The notes beneath the pieces were generated by a model that saw nothing but the letters and a program-made list of their open reading frames with translations, was not told the DNA's origin and did no database searches. This document shows, piece after piece, positions 1 through 7,345 of a stretch of 33,564 bases of DNA (position 1 is the first letter of the stretch; each line of letters starts with the position of its first letter). The stretch is from positions 1 through 33,564 of the forward strand of contig NZ_DASZGI010000405.1 of NCBI RefSeq assembly GCF_035938995.1, written 5' to 3'. The DNA comes from DASZGI01 sp035938995 (GTDB taxonomy: Bacteria; Actinomycetota; Actinomycetes; Streptomycetales; Catenulisporaceae). The position numbers and the translations under genes were made by a program.

Positions 1-510
1 GCCCTCCTGGATGAAGGTGGTGATGGTGTCCACGTCGGAGGTGACCCTGGAGACCAGGGCGCCGCGCTGCTCGACCTGCTGGTGGAGCACGGACAGGTCG
101 TGTACGTGCTCGAACGCCTTGATGCGCAGCGTGGCGAGGCCCGATTCGCTGGCCCGATACAGGCGGCGGTTCATCAGGTAGGCCGCGGTTGCGGTCGTGA
201 CGACGGCCAGCGCCGCAAGCGCCACCATGAGGCGGACCTCGCCGACGTTGACTCCGCCGTGCGCGTCGAAGCCGTGGTCTATCGCCTGCTGCACCGCCAC
301 CGGGATCACGATCCGCCCGACGGTCGCGATGAACGCCAGCGCCATGGTGACGCCGATGCCCTTGGTGAACTCGGGAGACAGGCGCAGGCCTTTGCGAACG
401 ATGGTGACCGGGCCGCCGGTGGCCTCGGCGACCACGGCGATGCGGGACGGGCTCGTGCTGTCGGCGGCGTCCGCCGCGGCGTCGGTCTCAGTCTCGGCGA
501 CGGCGGTCAT
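1..510 (-). CDS. ABC exporter half-transporter, membrane domain (partial)
   Basis: The reading frame starts with ATG at 510 and stays open to the window edge, giving the first 170 residues of a longer protein. After an Ala/Asp/Ser-rich stretch of about 50 residues come hydrophobic segments near residues 50-70 and 92-110. They are followed by a sequence typical of the type-1 ABC exporter fold: LRIKAFEHVHDLSVLHQQ, then RGALVSRVTSDVDTITTFIQEG, which matches the conserved G-x-L-x-S-R-x-x-x-D-V-D region. The ATPase domain would lie beyond the window. The start overlaps the stop of the upstream exporter gene by four bases (ATGA), so the two are translationally coupled and probably form one heterodimer. 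Substrate cannot be told from sequence; the family exports drugs, lipids or peptides. Confidence 0.85.
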   Translation of the reverse strand, partial: MTAVAETETDAAADAADSTSPSRIAVVAEATGGPVTIVRKGLRLSPEFTKGIGVTMALAFIATVGRIVIPVAVQQAIDHGFDAHGGVNVGEVRLMVALAALAVVTTATAAYLMNRRLYRASESGLATLRIKAFEHVHDLSVLHQQVEQRGALVSRVTSDVDTITTFIQEG

Positions 511-2546
511 GCCAGAGCTCCCTCGAACTGCGCCGTGTCGTCGGACGCTGTGTCATTGTCATTGTCAGACGCGGTGTCACCGTCAGACACCGCGTCATCG
601 TCGGACGCTTCCCCATCCGACGCCGCGTCTTCGGCGGCGCGGGCGTAGGCGGTGATCAGCTCCCGGTATCCGGCGCACCGCTCGAGCAGGTCCTCATGGG
701 TGCCCTGGTCCGCGATGACGCCGTTCTCCAGGAACATGACCTCGTCGGCCAGCGCCACGGTCGCCCTCCGGTACGCGACCACGACGACGGTCGCCCCGAG
801 CGCGCCGTCCTTCAGGCCACCCAGGATCGCTGCCTCGACGCTGGGGTCGACGGCCGAGGTGCAGTCGTCCAGAACCAGCAGCCGGGGCCGCCGCACCAGC
901 GCGCGGGCCAGGGCGAGACGCTGACGCTGGCCGCCGGACAGGGTCGTGCCGCGCTCGCCGACGACCGTGTCCAGCCCGTCCGGCAGGGCCCTGACGAACT
1001 TTTCCGCCTGGGCGGTGCGCAGCGCGGCCCAGATCTCCTGATCGGTGCGCTCCTCGCCGAGGGTGACGTTCTCCCGGACGCTCTCGCCGAACAGGAAGGT
1101 CTGCTGCGCGACCAGCGCGACCGCCGCGGGGACCTCGCCGCGGGCCAGGTCGCGCAGGTCGACGCCGTCCAGCCGCACCGCACCGGAGACCGGGTCGGTC
1201 AGGCGCGCGAGCAGCGAGGCGAGGGTGGACTTGCCCGAGCCGGTCGCGCCGACCACCGCGACGGTGCGGCCGGGCGCGACCTTCGCCGTGACGCCGCGCA
1301 GGACGGGGTTGTCGGGGGCTGACTCGTAGGCGAAGCGGACGGCGTCGAGCTCCAGCTCGGCCGGGGCGGGTTCGGGTGCGAGGCGGGCGTCGCCGTAGTC
1401 GGTGTGCTCCTCGTCGGTGAGGATCTTCTCCACCCGCTCGTATCCGACGACGGCGCGCGGCAGGTCGCCCAGCACCCAGCCGATGGCGCGGATCGGCCAG
1501 CCCAGCAGGGTGATGAGATACGCGATGGCGACCACGTCGCCGGCCCGTGCCTGCCCGGCCGCCACCCGGCTCGCGCCCAGGAGCAGGACCGCCAGCACGC
1601 CGAGGTTCGGGATCGCCTCGATCAGCGGGTCGAACAGGGAGCGGGCGCGGCCGGCGGAGATGTTGGCGTCGCGCAGGGCGCGGGCCCGCTGCGCGAACCG
1701 CGCGGTCTCCGCGGACTCGCGGCCGAGGGTCTTGACCACCAGGGCGCCGTCGAAGGACTCGTGCGCGACCTCGGTGACGTGCGCGCGAAGTTCCTGCGAG
1801 CGGGCGAAGCGCGGGCCGGAGAAGCGCACGTACACCGTGTTGAGGATCATGACGGCGGGGAAGACGAACAGCCCGACGAGGGCGAGCATCGGGTCGGTCG
1901 CGAACATGTCGGCGACCGCGGCGACCAGCATGACCAGCACGCCGATGGTCATGGGCAGCGGCGTCATCGGCATGGCCGCCATCTCGACGTCCGAGTTCGC
2001 GTTGGACAGCAGGCGTCCGGTGGGGTGGCGCTGGTGCCAGCTGAGCGGCAGGCGCAGGTACGCGCGGGTCACCAGGCGCCGCCAGGCGGCCTGCACCCGG
2101 AACACCACGATCCCCGCGGCCAGCCGCCGCCCGAAGATCCCGACCACCTTGGCGAGGGCGACGCCGAGAATGAGCGCGGCCGCGGCGGCGAGCCCGCCCG
2201 CTCCGGCCGCGCCGCGTTTGAAGTCGGGCAGGATCACGTGGTTGGTGGCCCAGCCGACCGCCGAGGCGGAGGCGACCGTCATGGTGCCGTAGAGGGCGCC
2301 GCCGAGCACCGCCCCGGTGAACATCAGCGGCTCGGATCTGATGGCCAGGCCGAGGATCCGCAGTCCGCGGCGGGTGGCCGAGCCTTCGGTCCCGACGATG
2401 CGCCGGGGCTTCTCGTGGCCGGCCGGAGCCTCGTGAGGGCTCCGGCGCTGGTGCGGGACGGACGCGGGATTCGCCTCGGGACCGGACGTCCGCCGACTGC
2501 TTGCGCGTGCGGGCGTGCGGTCCACCGTCGGGCGGCGGATCGGCAT
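507..2546 (-). CDS. ABC exporter half-transporter with degenerate ATPase site
   Basis: This 679-aa protein has a six-helix membrane domain (about residues 70-370) fused to an ATPase domain. The Walker A motif GATGSGKST is at 433-441 and the signature is LSGGQRQRLALARAL. The Walker B segment reads LLVLDDCTSAVD, so the catalytic Glu is replaced by Asp561. The switch-loop His is replaced by Tyr592 in VVVAYRRATVAL. Both substitutions are those expected of the non-hydrolysing site in a heterodimeric ABC exporter, and the coupled downstream gene is the likely partner. The ATG at 2546 was chosen because a strong ribosome site (AGGGGGAG) precedes it by about eight bases. The first 55 residues are basic and Pro-rich, without a membrane segment. 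The last 40 residues are an acidic Ser/Asp repeat, unlike ordinary exporters. Function as an exporter is confident; substrate is unknown. Confidence 0.92.
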   Translation of the reverse strand: MPIRRPTVDRTPARASSRRTSGPEANPASVPHQRRSPHEAPAGHEKPRRIVGTEGSATRRGLRILGLAIRSEPLMFTGAVLGGALYGTMTVASASAVGWATNHVILPDFKRGAAGAGGLAAAAALILGVALAKVVGIFGRRLAAGIVVFRVQAAWRRLVTRAYLRLPLSWHQRHPTGRLLSNANSDVEMAAMPMTPLPMTIGVLVMLVAAVADMFATDPMLALVGLFVFPAVMILNTVYVRFSGPRFARSQELRAHVTEVAHESFDGALVVKTLGRESAETARFAQRARALRDANISAGRARSLFDPLIEAIPNLGVLAVLLLGASRVAAGQARAGDVVAIAYLITLLGWPIRAIGWVLGDLPRAVVGYERVEKILTDEEHTDYGDARLAPEPAPAELELDAVRFAYESAPDNPVLRGVTAKVAPGRTVAVVGATGSGKSTLASLLARLTDPVSGAVRLDGVDLRDLARGEVPAAVALVAQQTFLFGESVRENVTLGEERTDQEIWAALRTAQAEKFVRALPDGLDTVVGERGTTLSGGQRQRLALARALVRRPRLLVLDDCTSAVDPSVEAAILGGLKDGALGATVVVVAYRRATVALADEVMFLENGVIADQGTHEDLLERCAGYRELITAYARAAEDAASDGEASDDDAVSDGDTASDNDNDTASDDTAQFEGALA
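535..630. repeat. 15/18-bp imperfect tandem repeat in exporter C-terminus
   Basis: On the plus strand, units such as GTGTCGTCGGACGCT and GTGTCACCGTCAGACACC follow one another with 15-, 18- and 24-bp spacing. All unit lengths are multiples of three, so the minus-strand reading frame is kept and encodes an acidic tail built from S-D-x-x-A/T-S-D steps. The units resemble those upstream of the same gene (2588-2692), sharing a GTGTC...GAYGC pattern. Confidence 0.7.
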
Positions 2547-2888
2547 GGTCCTGCTCCCCCTCGTCGTCTCGCGGTCCTCGTCGACCGGTGTCGGCCGACA
2601 CAGTGCCTGTCGATACGGTGTCTATCGATGCAGTGTCTGTCGATGCGGTGCCAGTGGCGGCAAAGCCAGTCAATGTCGGGCCGGTCGACGCAGCCTCGAC
2701 AAGTGCGCCGGACTCTTCGAGGCTAATCGGCGGCACCGACAATGTATATCGAGTTTCGCGCATGCACCCCTTACACAGGGTGTGTTGCCTCACACGTCAA
2801 GCGATCGCACTGCCTGCGTATTCCGGGATATCCTGCGGCGGCCGGGGTAGCCGGAGGGCGCGGACGAGGACCGAGAGGTTTGATCGCC
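2547..2888. other. Divergent intergenic region
   Basis: These 342 bases separate the exporter operon (leftward) from the metal-binding enzyme gene (rightward) and should hold both promoters. The left half is filled by a 15-bp tandem repeat. The right half is AT-richer, with a TATATC/GATATA stretch at 2743-2751, the short inverted repeat ACAC-AGG-GTGT near 2775-2785, and a GAGAGG ribosome site at 2874-2879 serving the rightward gene. No promoter hexamers could be assigned with confidence. Confidence 0.5.
2588..2692. repeat. 15-bp imperfect tandem repeat, seven units
   Basis: Seven consecutive 15-base units start at 2588, 2603, 2618, 2633, 2648, 2663 and 2678. The best three are GTGCCTGTCGATACG, GTGTCTATCGATGCA and GTGTCTGTCGATGCG; the last three units have drifted. 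The array lies just upstream of the exporter start codon, outside any gene I would call. Its period of five codons matches the coding repeats elsewhere in the window. Confidence 0.75.
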
Positions 2889-3539
2889 ATGAGCGGATTC
2901 GCACGGGCCGAACGTGAGGAACTGGCGGACACCCTGGTGCGGGTGGGGCCGGACTCCCCGACGCTGTGCGACGGATGGTCGGCGGTCGATCTGGCGGCCC
3001 ACCTGGTGGTGCGCGAGAGCCGCCCGGACGCCGCCCTGGGCGGCCTGTTCGGTCCTCTCTCGGGGCACCACCAGAAGACGCTCGAGCGCACTCGGGACCG
3101 GCTCTCGTACGCCGACCTGATCCGCAAGGTGCGCACCGGGCCGCCTGCCTGGTCGCCGATGCGCTTCTCGGCGTTCGACGAGGCGACCAACACGGTGGAG
3201 TTCTTCGTGCACCACGAGGACCTGCGCCGACCGGTCGGCGACGGCCCGCGCGACCTGGACCCGCAGTTCTCGGACGCGTTGTGGGCGCAGCTCCGGCGCG
3301 GCGCCCGGCTGATGTTCCGCGCGGTGCCGGTCGGGGTGACCCTGGTACGCACCGAGGGCGCGGACTCCCCGCGGCAGACCGTGGTCGCCAAGGCCGCAAC
3401 GCCCCAGATGGTCACCATCTCCGGCCCGGCGGGGGAACTGGTGCTGTTCGCCAACAACCGCAAGGACGCCGCGCGGGTGGAGCTGACCGGCGACGAGGCC
3501 GCGATCGCCCGGCTGAAGAACGCCAAGCTCGGTCTCTAA
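2889..3539 (+). CDS. TIGR03085-type metal-binding protein (DinB/maleylpyruvate isomerase-like)
   Basis: This 216-aa protein belongs to the DinB-like four-helix superfamily that includes mycothiol-dependent maleylpyruvate isomerase and related actinobacterial enzymes. The N-terminal part carries LCDGWSAVDLAAHLVVRES, whose His is a typical metal ligand. Further on is FFVHHEDLRRP, whose two His residues complete the usual metal site. The last 70 residues resemble the small C-terminal domain of the TIGR03085 group. Start choice: the ATG at 2889 is preceded by GAGAGG at a suitable distance and removes about 50 upstream residues that look like translated non-coding DNA. The gene stands alone, divergent from the exporter pair and convergent with the toxin-antitoxin pair. 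The reaction is not known; a thiol-dependent transferase or detoxification role is only a family-level guess. Confidence 0.85.
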   Translation: MSGFARAEREELADTLVRVGPDSPTLCDGWSAVDLAAHLVVRESRPDAALGGLFGPLSGHHQKTLERTRDRLSYADLIRKVRTGPPAWSPMRFSAFDEATNTVEFFVHHEDLRRPVGDGPRDLDPQFSDALWAQLRRGARLMFRAVPVGVTLVRTEGADSPRQTVVAKAATPQMVTISGPAGELVLFANNRKDAARVELTGDEAAIARLKNAKLGL

Positions 3540-3856
3540 GCCAAGCTCTGCCTCTAAACGGCGTGTCCCCCTTGCTGACGCCGCACACGCGGTGAAGGCC
3601 CTCGAGGTCACCGCCGAACCCTGACGCGCGTGCTCCCTGCCTCGCTGGCGCTCGGCAGTCCGCCCGCGCTGACGCTGCGCTGCCGCCTGCGGCTTCGCCC
3701 GGCGTCCGCCGGGGCCAAGCTCCCACCCGCCCGACCCTCCGCTCCGCGGCCCCATGGGCCGCTACGCGGGGAAACGCGCCGCCCGGCTCCTCGCGTCGGG
3801 CCTTGACGGCCCTCCGCTCCGGGGCCGGGTCGAACCACCCCGCGGATCTTGTCGCT
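3540..3856. other. GC-rich intergenic region between convergent genes
   Basis: No credible gene lies in these 317 bases. The stretch is dense in short inverted repeats such as GGCGT...ACGCC (about 3560-3582), GCCTGCGGC and CCGGCG...CGCCGG-like pairs near 3700, and GCGGCCCCATGGGCCGC near 3747. Open frames here are GC artefacts with odd composition. It separates a rightward gene from the leftward toxin gene, so part of it may terminate both transcripts. Confidence 0.5.
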
Positions 3857-4270
3857 TCAGGGGAGGGCGAGGCGTTCGAGCGGTTGGCCGGTGATCTCGG
3901 CAATCAAGTCGAAGCCCATGTCGTGGTGTAGCACGGCGAGCCCGGCCAGCTCCGCGGTTGCGGCGATGATCAGGTCGGGGATGGAGGGGACGCGGTAGTG
4001 GCCGCGGTCGGCCAGTAGGGCGAGCACATCGAAGGCGCGCTCTTCGATGGCGGGCGTCAGGTATTCGACCGGCATCGCGGCCAGCGGCGGGCGGCGCAGT
4101 CCGGCGCGCAGGTCCGTTCCGCTGCGGGCGGAGTAGCCGACTTCCAGACGGGTGACGGTGGTGATGCGCACCAAGCCGCGCTCGATGCGGGTAGCCCAGG
4201 CTGCAGCGTCGGGACTGTCGGCGAGTCGCACGAGGGCGGACTTGTCGATCAGCCACGTAGTCACCGCCAC
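3857..4270 (-). CDS. vapC: PIN-domain toxin, VapC family
   Basis: A 137-aa PIN-domain protein, the usual size for VapC ribonuclease toxins that cleave tRNA or rRNA in a Mg-dependent way. The acidic active-site residues are all visible: Asp9 (LIDKSAL), Glu43 (RLEVGYSA), Asp99 (IPDLIIAATA) and Asp117/Asp121 (LHHDMGFDL). It is therefore probably active. The gene begins with GTG at 4270, ten bases inside the antitoxin gene; a second GTG at 4264 would give a four-base overlap and cannot be excluded. It is co-transcribed with, and translationally coupled to, the antitoxin, whose product should block the active site. The target RNA cannot be told from sequence. Confidence 0.93.
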   Translation of the reverse strand: MAVTTWLIDKSALVRLADSPDAAAWATRIERGLVRITTVTRLEVGYSARSGTDLRAGLRRPPLAAMPVEYLTPAIEERAFDVLALLADRGHYRVPSIPDLIIAATAELAGLAVLHHDMGFDLIAEITGQPLERLALP

Positions 4271-4482
4271 GCTTGGTCCATGATGTCGGGCTCGGCCAGG
4301 TCCGCGAACTGTTCGGCGAAATGGGCCAGGTCAGCGACGGTGACCGGGGTGTCGGTTGCGGTGGCGTCCTGGGCCAGGCGGCGGCGCACGTATTCGCTGC
4401 GCGAGAGACCCAGCCGAGCGGCATGGGTGTCGAGAGCGGCGATCACGGCGTCAGGAACATCGCGGATGAGCATGTCAGTCAT
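4261..4482 (-). CDS. vapB: Ribbon-helix-helix antitoxin, VapB family
   Basis: This 73-aa protein starts MTDMLIRDVPDAVIAALDTH and continues with LGLSRSEYVRRRLA, the beta strand and two helices of an Arc/MetJ-type ribbon-helix-helix DNA-binding domain (about residues 1-40). The rest, rich in acidic residues and ending near EPDIMDQAWR, is the segment expected to wrap the toxin. ATG at 4482 follows an excellent ribosome site (GAGGAGG, 4490-4496). The toxin gene overlaps its 3' end. The palindrome immediately upstream is the likely operator for autorepression by the VapBC complex. Confidence 0.93.
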   Translation of the reverse strand: MTDMLIRDVPDAVIAALDTHAARLGLSRSEYVRRRLAQDATATDTPVTVADLAHFAEQFADLAEPDIMDQAWR

Positions 4483-4497
4483 CGGCCCACCTCCTCG

Positions 4498-4515
4498 TGA
4501 TATCCCACGATATCA
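4498..4515. promoter_or_regulatory. Palindromic operator of the vapBC operon
   Basis: TGATATCCCACGATATCA is a perfect inverted repeat with 7-bp arms and a 4-bp centre, directly upstream of the vapB ribosome site. The minus-strand hexamer TATGAT (4517-4512) overlaps it and is a good -10 element, so binding here would block the promoter. This is the arrangement expected for VapB autoregulation. A clear -35 box was not found. Confidence 0.72.
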
Positions 4516-4662
4516 TACGCGACTGTGCAAGAGTTGCTGCCTGCATCCGTGCCGCGGACACGGTAGCCGGTCTCCTCGCGTTCAGAGGGATTCAGCCTGG
4601 TCAGAGCGTGCGCAGCTAGGCTGGACGGCGTGTCGCTGATGATCGTGGGCGGTGAGTGGCCG

Positions 4663-4676
4663 GCCGACGGGTCGGC
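4663..4676. terminator. Possible hairpin after hisF
   Basis: GCCGAC-GG-GTCGGC is a perfect inverted repeat four bases past the hisF stop. There is no T-run, as is common for actinobacterial terminators. The arms are short and the loop tight, so this is a weak call. Confidence 0.3.
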
Positions 4677-4679
4677 GCA

Positions 4680-5450
4680 TCAGCGGATCGGGTGCCCGGC
4701 TTCCCGCAGCGACTGCTTGACCTCGCCGATCGTCAGCTCGCCGAAGTGGAACACGGACGCGGCCAGGACCGCGTCGGCCCCGGCGGCCACCGCCGGGGCG
4801 AAGTCCTCCAGCTTCCCGGCCCCGCCCGACGCGATCACCGGGACGGTCACCTCGGACCGCACCGCGCGGATGAGTTCGAGGTCGTAGCCGTCCTTGGTGC
4901 CGTCCGCGTCCATCGAGTTGAGCAAGATCTCGCCCGCGCCCAGATGCGCCGCCCGCGCCGCCCAGGCCACCGCGTCGATGCCGGTGGACTGCCGCCCGCC
5001 GTACGTGGTCACCTCGAAGCCCGACTCGGTCTCGACGCCCGGCGGACAGCGGCGCGCATCGGCCGAAAGAACTAAAACCTGGCTGCCGAAGCGGTCCGCG
5101 ATCGCGGAGATCAGCTCGGGCCGGGCGATGGCCGCGGTGTTGACCCCGACCTTGTCCGCGCCCGCGCGCAGCAGCCGGTCCACGTCCTCGACGGTGCGCA
5201 CCCCGCCGCCGACGGTCAGCGGGATGAAGACCTGCTCGGCCGTGCGCCGCACCACCTCGTAGGTGGTCTCCCGGTCGCCCGAGGAGGCGGTGATGTCGAG
5301 GAAGGTCAGCTCGTCCGCCCCGGCGGCGTCGTAGGCGGCGGCCAGCTCGACCGGGTCGCCCGCGTCGCGCAGGTTCTCGAAGTTCACGCCCTTGACCACC
5401 CGCCCGGCGTCCACGTCCAGGCAGGGGATCACCCGCACGGCCAGGCTCAC
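4680..5450 (-). CDS. hisF: Imidazole glycerol phosphate synthase cyclase subunit HisF
   Basis: HisF is the (beta-alpha)8 barrel that uses ammonia from HisH to turn PRFAR into imidazole glycerol phosphate and AICAR. At 256 aa it has the normal length. The two catalytic aspartates are present: Asp12 in VIPCLDVDAGRVVKG and Asp131 in LSADARR. Phosphate-binding glycine loops (LTVGGGVRT and VIASGGAG) are intact. The start is GTG at 5450, overlapping the RidA-like gene stop by four bases (GTGA); the frame runs further upstream but that part lies inside the RidA gene. It is the last gene of the his cluster. Confidence 0.97.
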   Translation of the reverse strand: MSLAVRVIPCLDVDAGRVVKGVNFENLRDAGDPVELAAAYDAAGADELTFLDITASSGDRETTYEVVRRTAEQVFIPLTVGGGVRTVEDVDRLLRAGADKVGVNTAAIARPELISAIADRFGSQVLVLSADARRCPPGVETESGFEVTTYGGRQSTGIDAVAWAARAAHLGAGEILLNSMDADGTKDGYDLELIRAVRSEVTVPVIASGGAGKLEDFAPAVAAGADAVLAASVFHFGELTIGEVKQSLREAGHPIR

Positions 5451-5845
5451 GAGGCCACCCGGCCGTCGCGGTAGGCGTCCACCTCGACCTCGACCAGCAT
5501 CTGCGGGTCGATCAGCTTGGAGACCACGACCATCGTCGCGGCCGGGCGGGCGGTGTCGAACAGCTCCTTGTGCGCGCGCCCGACCGCTTCCATGTCGCGG
5601 GGGTGCACGAGGTACATGCGGGTGCGCACGACGTCCGCACGGCCGAACCCGGCCTCCTTCAGGGCCTTGAGGGCGGCGTCGAACGCGGTCCACGCCTGGC
5701 GGTACGGGTCACCCTCGTGGTGGACGACGCCGCCTATGACGGCGGTGCAGCCGGAGACGTAGGCGTTCGGACCCGCGACCACGATCCGCGAGTAGCCGAA
5801 GGCCTCCTCCCACGGACCACCCGAACCGAGTCGGATGACGCTCAT
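5447..5845 (-). CDS. Rid-family protein (YjgF/YER057c/UK114) in the his operon
   Basis: This 132-aa protein has the Rid fold signature: GGPWEEAFGYSRIVVAGPNAYVSG at the start, then VVRTRMYLVHPRDMEAVGRAH, and ARPAATMVVVSKLIDPQMLVEVEVDA near the end. True RidA deaminases have an Arg in the P-A-R-S motif of that last block that binds the enamine/imine carboxylate. Here the aligned residue looks like Ala (PAAT), suggesting one of the Rid subgroups without RidA-type deaminase activity. It overlaps both neighbours by four bases (ATGA with priA, GTGA with hisF). A small Rid gene at this place between priA and hisF is, from memory, conserved in streptomycetes. Its role in histidine synthesis is unknown. 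Confidence 0.9.
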   Translation of the reverse strand: MSVIRLGSGGPWEEAFGYSRIVVAGPNAYVSGCTAVIGGVVHHEGDPYRQAWTAFDAALKALKEAGFGRADVVRTRMYLVHPRDMEAVGRAHKELFDTARPAATMVVVSKLIDPQMLVEVEVDAYRDGRVAS

Positions 5846-6579
5846 CCGGACACCGCCTCCAGCGCTTCCTCGAGAGTGAAAGCGCCGGTGTACAGCGCCT
5901 TGCCCACGATAGCGCCCTCCACCCCGGCCGGGACGAGCGCTTGCAAAGCCCTGAGATCGTCGAGGCTGCCGACGCCTCCGGAGGCGACGACGGGGCGGTC
6001 GGTGGCGGCGCACACGTCCCGGTACAGGCCGACGTTCGGGCCCTGGAGCATGCCGTCGCGGCCGACGTCGGTGATCACGTACCGGGCGCAGCCCTCGCGG
6101 TCGAGGCGCCCGAGCACCTCGTACAGCTCGCCGCCGTCCGTGGTCCAGCCGCGGCCGCGCAGCCGCCACTGCCCGTCCTCGAACCGTACGTCCAGGCCGA
6201 CCGCGATCCGGTCGCCGTGCTCGGCGACGGCCTTGGCGACCCAGGCCGGGGATTCCAGCGCCGCGGTGCCGAGGTTGACCCGGGCGCAGCCGGTGGCCAG
6301 CGCCGCGGTCAGCGAGTCGTCGTCGCGGATTCCGCCGGACAGCTCAACCTTGACCGCCACCCGGGCGACGACGTCGGTGAGCAGCGGGCGGTTCGAGCCG
6401 CGGCCGAACGCCGCGTCGAGGTCGACCAGGTGGATCCACTCGGCGCCGGCGCTCTGCCAGGCCAGCGCGGCCGCGAGCGGGTCGCCGTAGCCGGTGGAGG
6501 TCCCGGCCTCGCCGCGGACGAGCCGGACGGCCTGGCCGTCCTCGACGTCGACGGCCGGCAGGAGTTCGAGCTTGGGCAC
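5842..6579 (-). CDS. priA: Phosphoribosyl isomerase A, bifunctional HisA/TrpF
   Basis: This 245-aa (beta-alpha)8 barrel matches HisA/PriA. PriA isomerises both ProFAR (histidine pathway) and PRA (tryptophan pathway) in actinobacteria that lack a separate trpF. The acid/base pair Asp11 (LPAVDVEDG) and Asp175 (DVGRDGM) is present. So are Arg19, Arg143 and Trp145 (GRGWTTDGG), which fall at the same numbers as the residues I recall as substrate-discriminating in mycobacterial PriA. Phosphate loops SGGIRD and ASGGVGS are intact. Translation starts at GTG 6579, with AAAGG upstream. A gap of 120 bases separates it from hisH, so this block (priA-ridA-hisF) could be a translational sub-unit of the operon. 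Confidence 0.95.
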   Translation of the reverse strand: MPKLELLPAVDVEDGQAVRLVRGEAGTSTGYGDPLAAALAWQSAGAEWIHLVDLDAAFGRGSNRPLLTDVVARVAVKVELSGGIRDDDSLTAALATGCARVNLGTAALESPAWVAKAVAEHGDRIAVGLDVRFEDGQWRLRGRGWTTDGGELYEVLGRLDREGCARYVITDVGRDGMLQGPNVGLYRDVCAATDRPVVASGGVGSLDDLRALQALVPAGVEGAIVGKALYTGAFTLEEALEAVSG

Positions 6580-6699
6580 GAAGGGGATCGCCTTTCTTCG
6601 GGTCGGTCGCCGGTTTGAGGACCGGCCGCGGGGCGGTCGGTGCAGGTGGCGGATACGGGAGCGCGCCGGGGAATCGGAGCGGGCGACCGGAGCGGGGAA

Positions 6700-7335
6700 T
6701 CAGAGCGTGGAGATCCAGTTGGCCAGCAGCGCCGCGCCCGCGTCGCCGGACTTCTCCGGATGGAACTGGGCGGCCCACAGCGGGCCGTTCTCGACCGCCG
6801 CGACGAACGGCCGGGCGCCGTAGTCGCACCAGGCGACCTTGGGCGCGGGCATCGGATGGGTCTCGGTCAGCTCCCACTTCTGCGTGGCGTAGGAGTGCAC
6901 GAAGTAGAAGCGGGCGCCGTCCGGCAGTCCGGCGAACATCCGGCTGTCCTCGGGCGCCGTCACGGTGTTCCACCCCATGTGCGGGACGACGGGGGCCTCG
7001 ATGCGCTCGACGGTGCCGGGCCACTCGGCGCAGCCCGCGGTCTCGACGCCGTGCTCGATGCCGCGCTCGAACAGGATCTGCATCCCGACGCAGATCCCGA
7101 GCACGGGGCGGCACCCGGCCAGGCGGCGGCCGATGATCCGGTCGCCGCGCACCTGCTGGAGTCCTTCCATGCAGGCCGCGAAGGCGCCGACGCCGGGGAC
7201 GAACAGGCCGTCCGCGTCGAGCGCGGTCTGGAAGTCGTCGGTCACGACCGTCTCGACGCCCTGGCGGGCCACGGCGCGCTGGGCCGAGCGGATGTTGCCC
7301 GAGCCGTAGTCGAGGATCGCGACGCTCTTGGTCAT
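6700..7335 (-). CDS. hisH: Imidazole glycerol phosphate synthase glutaminase subunit HisH
   Basis: A class-I glutamine amidotransferase of 211 aa that hydrolyses glutamine and passes ammonia through the HisF barrel. The nucleophile is Cys82 in LGICVGMQ, and the catalytic His192 and Glu194 sit in QFHPEKSG. The N-terminus (VAILDYGSGNIRS) and oxyanion strand FVPGVGAF are typical. The start is ATG at 7335, ten bases after the stop of a tiny membrane-protein gene. HisH and HisF are not adjacent here: priA and the Rid gene lie between them. Confidence 0.97.
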   Translation of the reverse strand: MTKSVAILDYGSGNIRSAQRAVARQGVETVVTDDFQTALDADGLFVPGVGAFAACMEGLQQVRGDRIIGRRLAGCRPVLGICVGMQILFERGIEHGVETAGCAEWPGTVERIEAPVVPHMGWNTVTAPEDSRMFAGLPDGARFYFVHSYATQKWELTETHPMPAPKVAWCDYGARPFVAAVENGPLWAAQFHPEKSGDAGAALLANWISTL

Positions 7336-7345
7336 CGCCGACCCG

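Noticed and set aside
694..2793. Minus-strand frame of about 700 codons starting upstream of the exporter and containing the 15-bp repeat
   Set aside because: It overlaps the exporter out of frame almost completely and is Arg/Pro/Gly-rich without motifs. Its first 90 codons could at most be a leader peptide, for which no ribosome site is evident.
5842..7335. Possible broken his operon because hisH and priA are separated by 120 bp
   Set aside because: Both genes are intact and on the same strand; the gap has no terminator with a convincing stem, so one transcript is still likely.
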